Part shown: piece by piece, positions 12,118-23,174 of the stretch
Numbering within the stretch: the first letter of the stretch is position 1
How the letters are laid out: each line of letters begins with the position of its first letter
DNA from: Cercophora sp. LCS_1
Taxonomy: Eukaryota; Ascomycota; Sordariomycetes; Sordariales; Lasiosphaeriaceae
Assembly (NCBI GenBank): GCA_036250225.1
Contig: JAPZLL010000028.1
Location: 186,001-250,000 of the forward strand
DNA length: 64,000 bases
Direction of reading: 5' to 3'
The notes under the pieces: generated by a model
What the model was told of the DNA's origin: nothing
The model's database searches: none
Seen by the model: only the letters and a program-made list of their open reading frames with translations
Made by a program: the position numbers and the translations under genes

Positions 12118-14910
12118 TCAGTCAACCTCCTCAATCAACCCCTTCTCAATCCAATACCGCCTCCAATTCCTATACGCGTCCCCCAACGTACAACCGCCCT
12201 TGCACCCCTCGCAAAAATCCCTATCCCTCTTCTTAATCTCCTCCTCACTCAACCCCATATACTCCCACCCCAGGACAACTCTATCCAACAACTTCCTCAA
12301 CTCGTGCAACGTCCTGCTCATTTTGAACCGTAAATCCCTCGGCACCTTGCCATCTTTGTCCCTCCTCGTCTCCAATTCTTTCTCAACTTTCGCTGCATCC
12401 ATTAATCTCCGCTTGATAGCGTTCAATTTAGCTTTGATAAAGGGTTCTTCGCCGATGACGGTGTCGCGTACGGAGATGACGGCTGATTTGAGAGGGTTGG
12501 TGACCCAGTCTGACCAGATGGCTTTAGGGGAGGACGAGGGAGATTCTGCGCATGGTTCGTCGGTGGGTTGCACGTGGGGAGGCATGTCGAGCATGGTGGA
12601 GATGATGGTTGAGATGACTTTGATAGTTTCTTCGGGGATGTCTGTGCTTTTAGAGGTGGTGGGCTTCGACTTTGCGGCCGCGGCCGTGCTGGTGGGCTTG
12701 GGTTTGTCGCTGGGTTCCTTGGCCTTGTCGCCAGCCGGCTCGCCTTCCAGCTCAATGGTGGGCCCCGTCCCTACCTGGCTCGAGGATGGAGGCCTAGAAG
12801 GTACGACGGGACCAAACCATGCACCGAATAGTTGGGCAAAGTATACGCCGATGTCGTGTCCAGTCTTGGGTTCTTCGTGTCCGGGGGCTTGCGGCTTGGA
12901 CGGCGTAGGCTTATCGGCCTCGGATTCAGGGGGCTTTCCAGTAAACTTGCCGCCAAGGTATCCGCCGAGGCTACCAAGGAAGCCGTTACCCAAAAATCCC
13001 TTGTCAAAGAAACCGGGCTCCCTTGATGGCGCAGACTCCGGCTCAGGTACCTCCTCGGATTCTGGCACGGGCTCCGGCTCCGGCTCGGTTGCAGGAACCG
13101 TTGGCCTAGCAATGCTTGGTATGTAATCGGAAAGCTTTTCCCACCATGGACTGAAGATGCCGGCGAGGGACACCCTCTCTTTTTCCTCTTCCTCTCCCTC
13201 ATCATATGGTTCATCTGACTGAGGGTCGGGCTCCGGGCCAAAAGGTTTGGTCACAGATCCGAATGGCCGACCGAAAAACCCCCCTGTCGACTTGGTGGTG
13301 GTCGTGGGCTTTTCTGCATCTGGTGCCGGTTCCGGTTCCTGCGGCTTAGAGGGCCTGGGGCCTTTTGTTGGCTTAGAGGAGGGCACCTTGGTCGGCTTCT
13401 CGCCTTTTGTTGTTGACGTGGACCTGTCCCTTGACGAAGTAGTAATACTCGAACCCTTGGAGGTGGGCTTCGAAGATGGTCGAGAAGTGCTCTGGGACTT
13501 TTGAGATGTGCTTGTGCTTGGCTTGGGCGGCACATGAGGATTTGTGATTGCCCTTCCAGGACGGACCACCGAGGTAGAAGTGACGTCGCCTAACGGAACA
13601 TTGTTTAAGCTCTCGGTGGCCGGAGTGGGCTCTGCGCCCTCGTAACAATCCGTCTCGGAGATACCCGGAACACGACCCCGGCGGCAACTTTCCGTCTTGC
13701 GAGTCAAAGTGGTAGGCTTCGAAGCCCGCCTTTTCTTTGTGGTCGAAGTCGAAGTCGAAGTCGAAGGCGGGGTGATGATCGGACGGCCGCTGAAGCTGAA
13801 GGGTGTGAAGCGTGTGAAGCGTGTGTTGACACGGCCCTTGGACATAGTGCTACGGGGCTTGGTTGTGGTGCCACGGAACTTGGTTGTGGTGCTCTTCCCG
13901 CGGTATTCATCTTCGACTGTGGATGTGGGATCCTTGGGTTTACTAGGCTGGCTTGTGCTTTGACTAGGCTTTGACGACTTGGGGGTGGGGGTGAAGAGCC
14001 GGCCGATTTGGCTTTTCATGCTGCTACCCCAGTCCTCGAACTCCTTGACCCACGTGTAGTCGATGCTGATTGTTAGCTTGGCCGGTTGAGGGTTCGTCGT
14101 GGGGTCGCCGGGAACAACGCCTCCAAAGCGGCCGGTCGTTGATGAAGAACGAGTCTTGGTCGTTGAGTTCTTGGGTCGGTCGCCTTTTGGCTTCCCTACA
14201 TCATCAAACTCCTTGCCCCCGGTTTTCTTGTCATCAGGTTTCTCGTGCTCTGTTATATCGTACTCATAGCCCTCCCAAGGAGCGTATGAATAGACACCAA
14301 GGATTGCGTCGCTGTCGGGCTCGTCGTAGCAGACATATTTACAGCGACGTGTGGTCCCCGGCTTCCTCCATGGACGGAAATGCAGGCGAGCCTTGATCGG
14401 TTCATCATAGGATGTCCCTGGCCCGCCGAACCAGGTCGAGGACTTGAACCCTTTAACCCATTCCAGCATCGTTTCAAAGACGCACAGGGGCGGCACTCCG
14501 TACCAGTCGGCAACGCCAAAGTCTCGGTGGAACTTGCATCGCGAAATCGGGTCGGTCAGAATCCTGTACGCAAGATGCAGCCGGTTCTTTTCCTCCTCGT
14601 CGGTGACACCAGCGACAGCCTTTTCGTATGCCGCTTTGATGTCTTCGTTCAGGGTGGAGGGAGAGACGTTGAGCAACTGGTAAGGCTGCTGCATTAGTGC
14701 CGGTTGTGGGTTGGTGTTGACTCTGATTGCGAGCGCGGCGACCACGAGGCCGAGTCCGGTTGCCGCTTGCTGGATCGGCCCCAAGCCCGCAATAGCGGCA
14801 GCGGTATTGTCCAGGGCGGCATCTACCGCTGGGCCCACGAGATCAATGATTGCCTGCCACATCTTGTTGCCGAGACTTGTGTGTGAGTCGATGGATCGGC
14901 GGTCAAACAA
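12118..14910 (-). CDS. 930-aa protein with J-like region and Ser/Thr/Pro-rich body
   Basis: A single uninterrupted frame of 930 aa. After a hydrophobic stretch (about 39-63) comes a DnaJ-like segment (about 77-131: PYQLLNVSPSTLNEDIKAAY and LAYRILTDPISRCKFHRDFG), but without the HPD tripeptide that J-proteins use to stimulate Hsp70. Residues of about 200-600 are low-complexity Ser/Thr/Lys/Pro with repeated STST runs, including a tandem trinucleotide-rich stretch near 13741. The C-terminal ~150 residues look folded, with a Cys cluster FCEGCKGGCTLGDAYRNW and a WRRYW motif. The methionine at residue 17 is a possible alternative start. I recognise no named family. It could be a membrane-tethered, degenerate co-chaperone-like scaffold; that is inference only. 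Confidence 0.75.
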   Translation of the reverse strand: MFDRRSIDSHTSLGNKMWQAIIDLVGPAVDAALDNTAAAIAGLGPIQQAATGLGLVVAALAIRVNTNPQPALMQQPYQLLNVSPSTLNEDIKAAYEKAVAGVTDEEEKNRLHLAYRILTDPISRCKFHRDFGVADWYGVPPLCVFETMLEWVKGFKSSTWFGGPGTSYDEPIKARLHFRPWRKPGTTRRCKYVCYDEPDSDAILGVYSYAPWEGYEYDITEHEKPDDKKTGGKEFDDVGKPKGDRPKNSTTKTRSSSTTGRFGGVVPGDPTTNPQPAKLTISIDYTWVKEFEDWGSSMKSQIGRLFTPTPKSSKPSQSTSQPSKPKDPTSTVEDEYRGKSTTTKFRGTTTKPRSTMSKGRVNTRFTRFTPFSFSGRPIITPPSTSTSTSTTKKRRASKPTTLTRKTESCRRGRVPGISETDCYEGAEPTPATESLNNVPLGDVTSTSVVRPGRAITNPHVPPKPSTSTSQKSQSTSRPSSKPTSKGSSITTSSRDRSTSTTKGEKPTKVPSSKPTKGPRPSKPQEPEPAPDAEKPTTTTKSTGGFFGRPFGSVTKPFGPEPDPQSDEPYDEGEEEEKERVSLAGIFSPWWEKLSDYIPSIARPTVPATEPEPEPVPESEEVPEPESAPSREPGFFDKGFLGNGFLGSLGGYLGGKFTGKPPESEADKPTPSKPQAPGHEEPKTGHDIGVYFAQLFGAWFGPVVPSRPPSSSQVGTGPTIELEGEPAGDKAKEPSDKPKPTSTAAAAKSKPTTSKSTDIPEETIKVISTIISTMLDMPPHVQPTDEPCAESPSSSPKAIWSDWVTNPLKSAVISVRDTVIGEEPFIKAKLNAIKRRLMDAAKVEKELETRRDKDGKVPRDLRFKMSRTLHELRKLLDRVVLGWEYMGLSEEEIKKRDRDFCEGCKGGCTLGDAYRNWRRYWIEKGLIEEVD

Positions 14911-16008
14911 TTAGAGGGCGGGCACCGGTGTAGAAGCATGGCTTGGTGATGACGGGCCGCCACAGGAAACAAGGGTTGGGCTCATTTATGTCGGACCTTC
15001 GAGTCAAAGAAAGGGATGGCAGATTGGGAAGCTCTTCTTTGTTGTCCGCTGAGCCCACCATTGAGGGCCGGAGGAGCTCTGCCGGGAGTGTTTCTTTGAG
15101 CAGGCTCGAGACGGCAGGTGAAGCGCATTGTGTTGCCCAAATGCTCCAGGCTCGGGGTGATACAGTCCCAATGACCATCCAGCTATCGGATAGCCCGGGA
15201 CAGTCTGAGCTTGAATCGACGGAAATTTCCATTGGGCGAGATGGAAACTGGATTGGTGTTTCGTAGTCCTGGCGTCAGAGGGAGAGAAAAAGTCTGGCTC
15301 AGAGAAGGAAGCCTGCGGTGTCGTGGTTGCATACAGACATCCGAAGAAAATCGTGTTTTGAGGAGCTCTGGCAATGGCAATGTCCTCGGGACTGAATTGT
15401 TCTTTGTGCGTCGTTGTCAGTTGAGGGCCTTGACAACATGCCATCCAACGAACATTCTGTAACCGGGTCAGGGAATCGATTCAAGACCCATCATCCCGTC
15501 TCCGCTCCCAAACTCCTGCTCTACCGTGAAGGTGCAGTTTAAATGAGCTCTGCAAAACTTTTGTTGACATTCACCTTCCTTTCCCGGCGACACCCTTTGT
15601 TATGTCGGAAGCTCCACCTAGCTGTCCTCGACCTGACGTACAACAAAGACATCGACAGCACTCGGCAAACCTTTGATGATGAGGTCTCGAGCTTTCCTAG
15701 TCTGCAGCTGACCAGGTCTCAGTTGAGTCTGTGTTTTGCGGACACTCGTCTCAGTTTGTCATGACAGGCACACATGGCGCTTGCTGTGTGCCTGGTGAGA
15801 GCTGCATCTTCACAACTGCACGTCAGGGAGGTGCCGAAACGGAGAAAAATGAAATAACAAAGGAGTGGTAAGATAGATCAAGACCAGAGATAGTATACAT
15901 ACTAACGTCTCGGCGGTAAGTGAAGGAGAGTATCCGGAATGCCTCACCCTCACTGTTTACGACAGCTATCCGTCAGCGAGCAAAAGCTGGCTGGTCCTCG
16001 AATGCGGG
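14911..16008. other. Intergenic region
   Basis: Divergent promoter space between the 930-aa gene and the weak candidate at 16009. A frame continuing upstream of 16009 to about 15926 (reading ECLTLTVYDSYPSASKSW) may be coding after an intron ending near 15925, but I could not place an upstream exon. Confidence 0.4.
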
Positions 16009-16638
16009 ATGACGTCGCCTCAAGGGACCATTTGCCGAGAGGTGGTGACGGCACCGTCCCGGAATTGGAGGTCAACAGCGGCACCCAGGACTGATCCTGC
16101 GAGTGCTCCGACGGCTGGCCTATGGGTTCCGTCGGCCATGCCCCCGGCGACGCTGGTATTTTTCCCGACTAGCTCTCAAGTTCCGCCGGTCACTCCCTCG
16201 GCGGCGATGACGTCCATGACAATAGAGACACATTCGGCGTGCCATGAGACTTCAACGCCGACCGGAGCGTCCCCGATACCGTCTCGGGCCTGGATAGCGG
16301 GTGCTGTGCTCACTCCCATCGTTTCGTTGACTGCCGTCGCCTCCCTCGCCTTCTTCCTAGGAATGCAGAGAGAAATGACCGGAAGAGCGAAGAACCCGGA
16401 CTTGCCCGTTGTTCAGCCCCCAAACCCCATGCCGGAACCCCCAAACGTAACAACATTTGCGCCTCCCGGACAATACGGTCCGCCCTTGCCACCGCCGATG
16501 ACATTTCGTTCCACTCCGGTGCTGGCCCAGACCCAGCCGCACGAGCTGCCCGGTTTCCAACGGGAGTGTAGGCACGGGTTGGCGCGGATGTCGGAGCCGG
16601 CAACCGCGGCGGGCGACTGGCAATTGGAGCTCAGCTGA
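16009..16638 (+). CDS. Possible single-pass membrane protein, 5' end uncertain
   Basis: The 209-residue frame has a Ser/Thr/Pro-rich outer part, one probable membrane span (AWIAGAVLTPIVSLTAVASL and onward, about residues 93-116) and a Pro-rich cytosolic tail. This is the usual look of fungal one-span surface proteins whose N-terminal part is secreted. The frame is open upstream to about 15926 and reads like protein there (SWLVLECG), so ATG 16009 is probably not the true start and exons are missing from my model. No catalytic motif and no named domain. It could also be a decayed gene. Confidence 0.35.
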   Translation: MTSPQGTICREVVTAPSRNWRSTAAPRTDPASAPTAGLWVPSAMPPATLVFFPTSSQVPPVTPSAAMTSMTIETHSACHETSTPTGASPIPSRAWIAGAVLTPIVSLTAVASLAFFLGMQREMTGRAKNPDLPVVQPPNPMPEPPNVTTFAPPGQYGPPLPPPMTFRSTPVLAQTQPHELPGFQRECRHGLARMSEPATAAGDWQLELS

Positions 16639-18716
16639 GCTTGAATCCCGGGCTTGCATCTGAAATGCATTTCGCGGTGTCATGGTTGGAACGCCATTGG
16701 ACTCGGCATCTGCCGCGGAAAAAGTGTCATGTCATGGCAGCAAAAGAGGCTAAGGAAAGGGGCGGCAAGACATCCTTGAAGGTCAAGGCCTGCGCCTGTC
16801 TCAAGTCAGCCGTGAACCTTGGTTTGAACAAAAACAAATATTGCAATCGCGTCGAATATTTTTAGAGAAACACGCCAATAATGAGACTCTGCAGCGGATG
16901 CCGTTCCAGATTGCGCGTGTCTGTGTCTCGCATTTCCAAAGAGCCTGGGGTCTGTGTCGTACGGGAGGTGGGGTTCGGGTTCCAATCTCGCGGAAACATG
17001 GCAGACAGAATTCGTTTCCTGTCTGCAGCGCAGCTGCTGTGCGTAAAGTGAGCGTCCCGAGCCGGCCAAAGGCCACAGAGGCAGTGTGTGGGTGTGGGGC
17101 CGGCCAAGACGTGTGGAGTCCTGACAGAGGGTCTGTGTGGTGGTTGGCCAATTGCGCGCCGCTGAGCCCGCCATCGCTCAAGCAGAGTGGGGCACACCAA
17201 GGGCTCAGGGCCTCCGATTTGGTAGCCAATGCGCTGCGAGCTGGGCATTGATTACAACGCAGGGAGCGAAATTTCATCATGAAATCAGTGAGGTCGTGTT
17301 GAGCCCTTGACGGGACGTGAAATTTCATCGACTTCGTAACGAGGAAGATCTGGAAGCGCGGCTTAGCAAACCCTGCGACATTTCAGTTCAGGGGGACGGA
17401 TACCCCGAATCATGACATTTTTAATCCCAAACTCGCTGACAAGGCGACCACATGCCGCAGACGGCCTGACAAATTGACAGGAAATTTCACACACCACTCA
17501 ATGTAACCATAACGCACCAACAACATGCTCCTGAGGCAGACAGTCACGGCACCTGAATTTCGGAGTCGGCCAGCACCCCTCCCGTTCCTTCCCTCCCCGC
17601 TCTTCTCCAGACGTCTTCCTGCGACCTAACCGGCCCCGTTGACGGTTATCGGCGAGTCCACTTGCCATCGGGGAGGTCGGCCCATAGGAAATGAGGTTGT
17701 TGATAGAATCTCCTGAGAGGAGCCGTCAGCCCGTGGTCCCTTGGCGGACTCACCGCGTGCTTGGTCTCGCTTGTCGGTGAGGGAGAACCGAGAGTGCGCG
17801 TTTAGCGTGCCGATGGTCGCGCCAGGGCATCACGGACCGCGGGGGACTCGACGAGACCGGACCAGTGTTCGGCGCCCTGCGCCCAGCGGTCCCAGAGCTC
17901 TCTAGCACGCCGGCTTCAGCAGTTGACAGCGGTGCCGCGGGGCACGTCTTGCCTTTCTGCTGCTGCGGAGTGTGCGCTCGGACGGTGATAAGTTGCGCAG
18001 CACGCACTCTCGCCAAAGGCTGCGGGACTAGGAGATAGACCAGGTCGCGTTTGGTAAGGTGGAAATTACATCCAAGGATCCGGGTCACACCTTCCAGGGC
18101 CTTCAGACCTGTTGCCATTGGCTGTCCCTCGCATTCTAGAACAAATGGAGGAAGGCGAACTTAATCACACACGCCCCTCTCTCATCCTCGCTCCTGCCTG
18201 CCCGCCTGCCGTCTCTCCTGCTGCTGCTGCTGCTGCCGCTGCTGGGTGCTTTTTGCTTGGCTCGCTGGTCGGCCTGCCTGCTCTCTTCAGCGGCGCTTGC
18301 TCTTCCTCCGCTGTGCTGCCACCCTCCCTCCGCGTTTCTGTCAGAGCAGATGCAGCAGATTTGCAGCAACGAAACCCACCAAAACCCCCCCTTCCCATTC
18401 TTTAAATCCTCGGGCTCTCCCGAGGCGCGCCCACCCCCTTCCCCCTCATCCGTCGCCAGTCATCATCACCCGCAGCTGCCACATGGCCTTGTAGCCGCAA
18501 CTGCCATCCCAATTGCCATCGAGAACCGCTGCCTCCGCCAACCCGTGCTGATCGCCGCCGCCGTCGCCGCCGGCTCCGCTGTCGCTGTCGCTGTCGTTAT
18601 CGAGTAATCACCCGGCCGGGTCTGTTGATGGGGAAAGATTGAGCGATTGGAGCTCGACTGATGTCTCGCCGACGTCCCGACGTCCTATCCAACGCCACAT
18701 ATTGACGAATCGATTG
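16639..18716. other. Intergenic region upstream of the Clr5-ankyrin gene
   Basis: About 2.1 kb without a supported gene. It contains three GAAATTTC palindromic cores at 17268-17488 and a CTG-rich run at about 18213-18245. The pyrimidine-rich 18150-18600 part may be the leader of the downstream gene. Confidence 0.5.
17268..17488. promoter_or_regulatory. Cluster of GAAATTTC palindromes
   Basis: GAAATTTC occurs at 17268-17275, 17319-17326 (within the perfect palindrome TGAAATTTCA, 17318-17327) and 17481-17488. Three 8-bp palindromes in 220 bp could be a binding-site cluster, but no known factor is assigned. Confidence 0.25.
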
Positions 18717-21020
18717 ATGGAGGGTGTTACTTGCAGTCCCTCGCCACCAGCGGGCGGGAAGAATCCTCGCCGGGGGCGTCGGGAGAAACCATGGCCAGCA
18801 GCAAAGCAGCGAAAGCTCTTGCGTCTCTATGTCTGCACGCAGAGTGAGCGTCTGCCGCTCAAGCGCATCCTTGAAACACTCAAAGATGGCGCTTTCGACC
18901 CGAGGTTTGTGCTGTGCCGCCGGTATTGACGCGTTCCAGGTGTCGCTAACAACAGTGAAAAATGCAGGCAACGGAACACGCACAAGCATTTGCGGAGTCT
19001 CCTGCCCGATCGGAGAATTGATGACTGGCGGCCCCGCGATGTGAACACAATGTTGGTTCGCGTGCGATTTCTGCGATCTGTCAGGGCCGAGCGCCGGCAG
19101 CGCCAGCGGAGGATTCGCCACATGGCCCACCAGTATCGCCGACCCGGACTTCTCACCGACGACGCCTTTTCTTTCGGGCCAATGGGCCACCATCCCGCAC
19201 TCGTCTCTCCGATATCCATTCCCGGCGGGATCAAGATCGAATCCCCAGAATCCGGAACGCCACCAGGAGCCAGCGCGGGATCCACAACAACCCCGGAGAG
19301 TTCTCCGCGGGACAAGTCACCGACTCGGTCCAACAAATCGTCGCCGTCGATCAAGTCGGCATTCAAGCGTCGGTCATGGGCGTCGGTGCTGTCGAGCATT
19401 TCCTCCGGCATCTCGAGCCTGGCACGATCGTCATCCTCGGCATCGTCCAAAGGCCTGAACCTGAATGAGAATGGCGCAAACCTGGCCCTCAGCAAGATGA
19501 GCCAAGAGGATTTCCTCTCGCTTCTCGACGAGAAGCCCAAGAAGGGGGTCAAGATGCCGCAGACACTGTTTCGCAAGTATTCCAACTACGTGCCGACGGA
19601 CGAGGAGCTGAATGCCGCCATCGTCAGAATGTGCTGCTCCGCTTTTGTCGGCACGGACACCGGATGCGTGCATGAACGGCTCTCCCGGGCGATCAGTGCC
19701 CAGCGATCCGAGGGCGCCGCATTCCGCGACTTTTGGGTGACCGAGGCTGAGGTGAATGCGGTGGACAAGTTCGGCAACTCCCTTCTTCACGTCGCTGCAA
19801 GGTGGGGCGCTCGCGTGTCCCTGCTGCTGCTCATTCTCAGGCACACCTATGATGTTCAAGCAGTCAACCAGCGCGGTGAAACGTTCCTGCATGTGTACGA
19901 CCCCCCATTACACCCCCGCCTGCGGCCAGCGTCGTTCCTCAATCTTGTCCGGTGTCTGCGCGCAAGGGGCTTCGACTTTTGCCAGCGTGATGCCGATAAG
20001 CAGATTTTCCTCCATCGCCTCGTCGCAAAGAGGGAGTTTCCGATCGAGGCTTTGCACTGCGTTTTCCGGGAAATCGGGCACGGAACAGCCAGGTTCCTCG
20101 TGGCCAACAAGGCTGCTGACGGCGATCGATTGTACCACCGCGTCTGCAAGAACTTGGACCACCTGTCAAACAAGTTGCACCGCATATTCGGCGATGAGAC
20201 CGAGTTCATCCGGCGCTACCTCCCAGAGTTCACCGAGTCGAGTTCATCAAAGGCTTCATCGACGCGAGAGGCATCAACACCCGATTCCGGTCGCGTGTCG
20301 TGGATGCACGGGTGTCCACACTGCGAAAGCCACCGATTCCACCAGCCACAACCCATCGACGTCGACGCCTCCGACAGTAGCGCGCAGCTAGTAAAACGAA
20401 CGCCAGTGATGGACATGCTCCACAAAATCGGCTCCGGCCGCGACAGCTCGGACAAGGACATGGAGGGGAGGATAGAAAAACTGCTCATTGCGGGAGCCAA
20501 GGGGCCGAACCAGGCCCGGGACGCCGACCTCAACGCCCGCGACACCGAGGGCAACACGGCGCTCCACTATGCCGCCGAGTTTGGGCTTGTGCCCGCTGTC
20601 AAATTTCTCTGCGCCCACAAGGCGCCCATCAACGTCTTCAACAACTGCGGCAACACGCCGTTGCAACTGGTCAAGTACGCCATCCAACGGACAGACGTAC
20701 GCTCCGACATTCACATGGAGGCACGCTACCTGCGATGTGCCGTCCTACTCCTCGAGAAGGGCGCTTTTGACCAGAGCAAGTTTGTGAGCGAGCGGTCCAT
20801 GATCTTTCCCTACGACGTGTTCGACGGAAGCGAGAGGTACATCGGCAACCTTGTGAACCAGGGCGTCGCCAACCAATGCAAAGGACTGCACCTCCTTGCA
20901 TCGACCAACAGCGACCACCGCCACCTCCCGGCAATATGTCAGCACGACGATGGGCGCGAGCACGAACAACCACCAGAAGAACGCATGTCGCTCGAGTTCC
21001 AGACGTCGGCGCTTTTCTAG
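18717..21020 (+). CDS. Clr5-domain protein with ankyrin repeats
   Basis: Exons 18717-18904 and 18968-21020 give 746 aa (63-nt intron, CAG acceptor). The N-terminal region (about 25-115) matches the fungal Clr5 pattern: KQRKLLRLYVCTQSERLPLK, then QRNTHKHLRSLLPDRRIDDW, then MLVRVRFLRS and a very basic stretch. This domain is thought to bind DNA or act in regulation. A Ser-rich linker follows, then two clearer ankyrin blocks, NAVDKFGNSLLHVAARWG (about 320) and NARDTEGNTALHYAAEFG (about 590), with weaker copies between them. ATG 18717 is the first in-frame ATG before the domain, but an upstream exon is possible. Such genes are expanded and variable in ascomycetes; the biological role here is unknown. 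Confidence 0.82.
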
Positions 21021-22547
21021 TACCGAAGCGTCGCGTGCCGGAGCCTGGGCTTCCAGTCTCTTTTGTCTTTTTCCTGTGTGGGACAAGCGATTGTTTATAC
21101 CTGTACGATACAAAATTCCGGTCATTCGGCGAGGGGGTCTGCTTTGTCATGCCATGTTTGAGTTTCTTCTGTCGTTGTTAGCAAGGCGCTGCGAGTTTAC
21201 ACAAGGGCGGGAGATAGTAGGCGGGAGACGGAGGTGCCATGTCACAAAACTGGAGCAGGCAAAAGATACCAGAAACGTAATTACCAGATTATGTTGAAGA
21301 TTATGTTCATGAGTTGTCCGATGCGTCTCTGCAATGTCAGTGAGTGCGTCTCAGTGAGGTTGATGGTGTTGTCGCTGCACTTTGAAGTTGCCCCTGAATG
21401 CTTGACGATGGGGCTTGCGGGCTTCCACGATTAGGAGCTTCGACAGGAAATGTCTGTCTATGCATAAGGAAAGAATATGTCCTTGATCTGCCCATGGACA
21501 GTGTCTGTTTTTGGATTGACACAACGATCCCGACGGTGGATCCCATGATGTCCGAAGCATCCGTCATCGAGGATCACAATGTCTTGGCGTACGTAAACTT
21601 TGGTGTTGAACACCGGAGAAAATCACAACATCACAACGGGATAGCCGGCTTCATGAACTCTCATCACCAGTATGGACATGGGCCATGACAGTACTCAATA
21701 GGCACCCAAGTGCAGTCCAAAGTCCGTCTCATTTAGCCTGCCACGACGTTGCCTTCATGTCCCCCCTGAGCCAAAGGCGGTCACAGAAACAGCCGCCATT
21801 GCCATCGGCTACATCCGATGAGTGACTCGCTATCACCAGCTCGGTGTTCAGCTATCCCTGAGCCGCATTGCCGGCACTTGAGGGAAAACCACATGCACCC
21901 AACCAATACGGGCTGCATGATATCCGCTGATCTCCAAAGACCTTGGACAAAAAATGGGGCCTGGAAGATCCTGAGCATCCGGCCATGGATCATCGCTGTA
22001 CAGAAAGCGCATAAACGACCTAAGAATAGACTGACTCGTACTTTTCAGGCGGCCTTTGTGTTGTGTCATTCAGGGGAAAATCGAGTTCGGATGAAAGTCT
22101 CTCGTCACACAAGAAGATCGTCTCGTCCTCATGATGACGGCCTGTCAACAATCGGCATCATGATACACCGAACTCTCATGGCTCGGTCACACCGGGACCA
22201 TCCCATCGGTGCACGCCAACCGTGCCGCCACCACCAACTGTTAGCGCAGAAAAACCGTCGCAGCGGTGGATACCGTTTCTCGCCGCGATGGAGCCCCCAA
22301 GAACACGAGACGGGGGCAACACGGACAGTGTGGATCTAACCTCCTGATTTCCGATCTCCATCCTAGCCCATGGAACCCACCATATCAATCCTCCTCCTCC
22401 TCTTATCTTTTCGGTTCACTCACTCTCTCTCCCCAAAAAAAAGACAACACCACATTCGTTCAATCCAGCGTTCGTTTTCCGCTACCACACATTCGTTGAC
22501 AACAAACACACACACTCGCTTTCACCAAACAAACCAAAACCGCAAAA
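21021..22547. other. Intergenic region
   Basis: About 1.5 kb with no supported gene. The last 180 bp are CT/CA-rich (CACACACAC, TCCTCCTCC), as is common just upstream of strongly expressed fungal genes such as the next one. Confidence 0.5.
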
Positions 22548-23174
22548 ATGCACTACCTCCCCCTTCTCACCCTCGCCCTGACGGCATCCGCAATCAAACT
22601 CACCTCCCCCACCAAAAACCAAGAAGTCGACCTCTCCCAACCCTTCACCGTAACCTGGGAAACCGTCGCCTCGGATCCCAAATCCGCGCATTTGGTGCTT
22701 GTCAACATGGCCTCAGGCCACACTCCCTACACCAAGGACCTCGGCACCGTCGACTTGACCAAGGGCAGCGCGACCGTCTCCGTGGCCGATGTCCCAGCCG
22801 ACAAGGGCTTCCAGTTCAATCTGCAGAGCGTGGAGGAGAATAACACGGGTATTTTGGCGCAGAGTCAGCAGTTTGTCGTTGAGGAGAGTGAGAAGAAGGA
22901 GGAGGCCAAGACGACTGGTACCAAGACGGATGAGGAGGAGAGCAAGACCACGGTGGAGGGTGTCAAGGTTACGCAGGCTGTCGAGTCGGGGGATGTCAAG
23001 ACCACGTTGGCTGTGAGCACTACTGCTGCTGCTTCTGCTTCGGGATCTGCGGCTGCCAGCGCGAGCAAGAGCGCGGGCACGGCCAATGCTTCTTCGGTGC
23101 CGCAGTCTGGGGCTTCGATTATGAGGGGCAGTGTGTTGGCTCTCGTTGTTGGGTTGGCTGCTGCTGCTGTCTAA
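22548..23174 (+). CDS. GPI-anchored Ser/Thr-rich protein with Kre9/Knh1-like domain
   Basis: An intronless 208-aa protein. Residues 1-15 form a signal peptide; about 16-105 (IKLTSPTKNQEVDLSQPFTV, then VTWE) match the Kre9/Knh1-like N-terminal domain of fungal cell-wall proteins; then comes a Glu/Lys/Thr region and an Ala/Ser-rich stalk, ending in a hydrophobic tail (SVLALVVGLAAAAV) after a small-residue segment, the pattern of a GPI-anchor signal. It is expected on the plasma membrane or wall, with a likely role in beta-glucan or wall structure. The ATG lies in the CAAAAATGC context typical of expressed fungal genes. A single domain with no enzyme motif; the precise role is unknown. Confidence 0.87.
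   Translation: MHYLPLLTLALTASAIKLTSPTKNQEVDLSQPFTVTWETVASDPKSAHLVLVNMASGHTPYTKDLGTVDLTKGSATVSVADVPADKGFQFNLQSVEENNTGILAQSQQFVVEESEKKEEAKTTGTKTDEEESKTTVEGVKVTQAVESGDVKTTLAVSTTAAASASGSAAASASKSAGTANASSVPQSGASIMRGSVLALVVGLAAAAV

Noticed and set aside
12200..13126. 308-residue frame antisense to the 930-aa gene
   Set aside because: Shadow of a Ser/Thr/Pro-rich coding strand; its Gly/Ser-rich composition mirrors the real gene.
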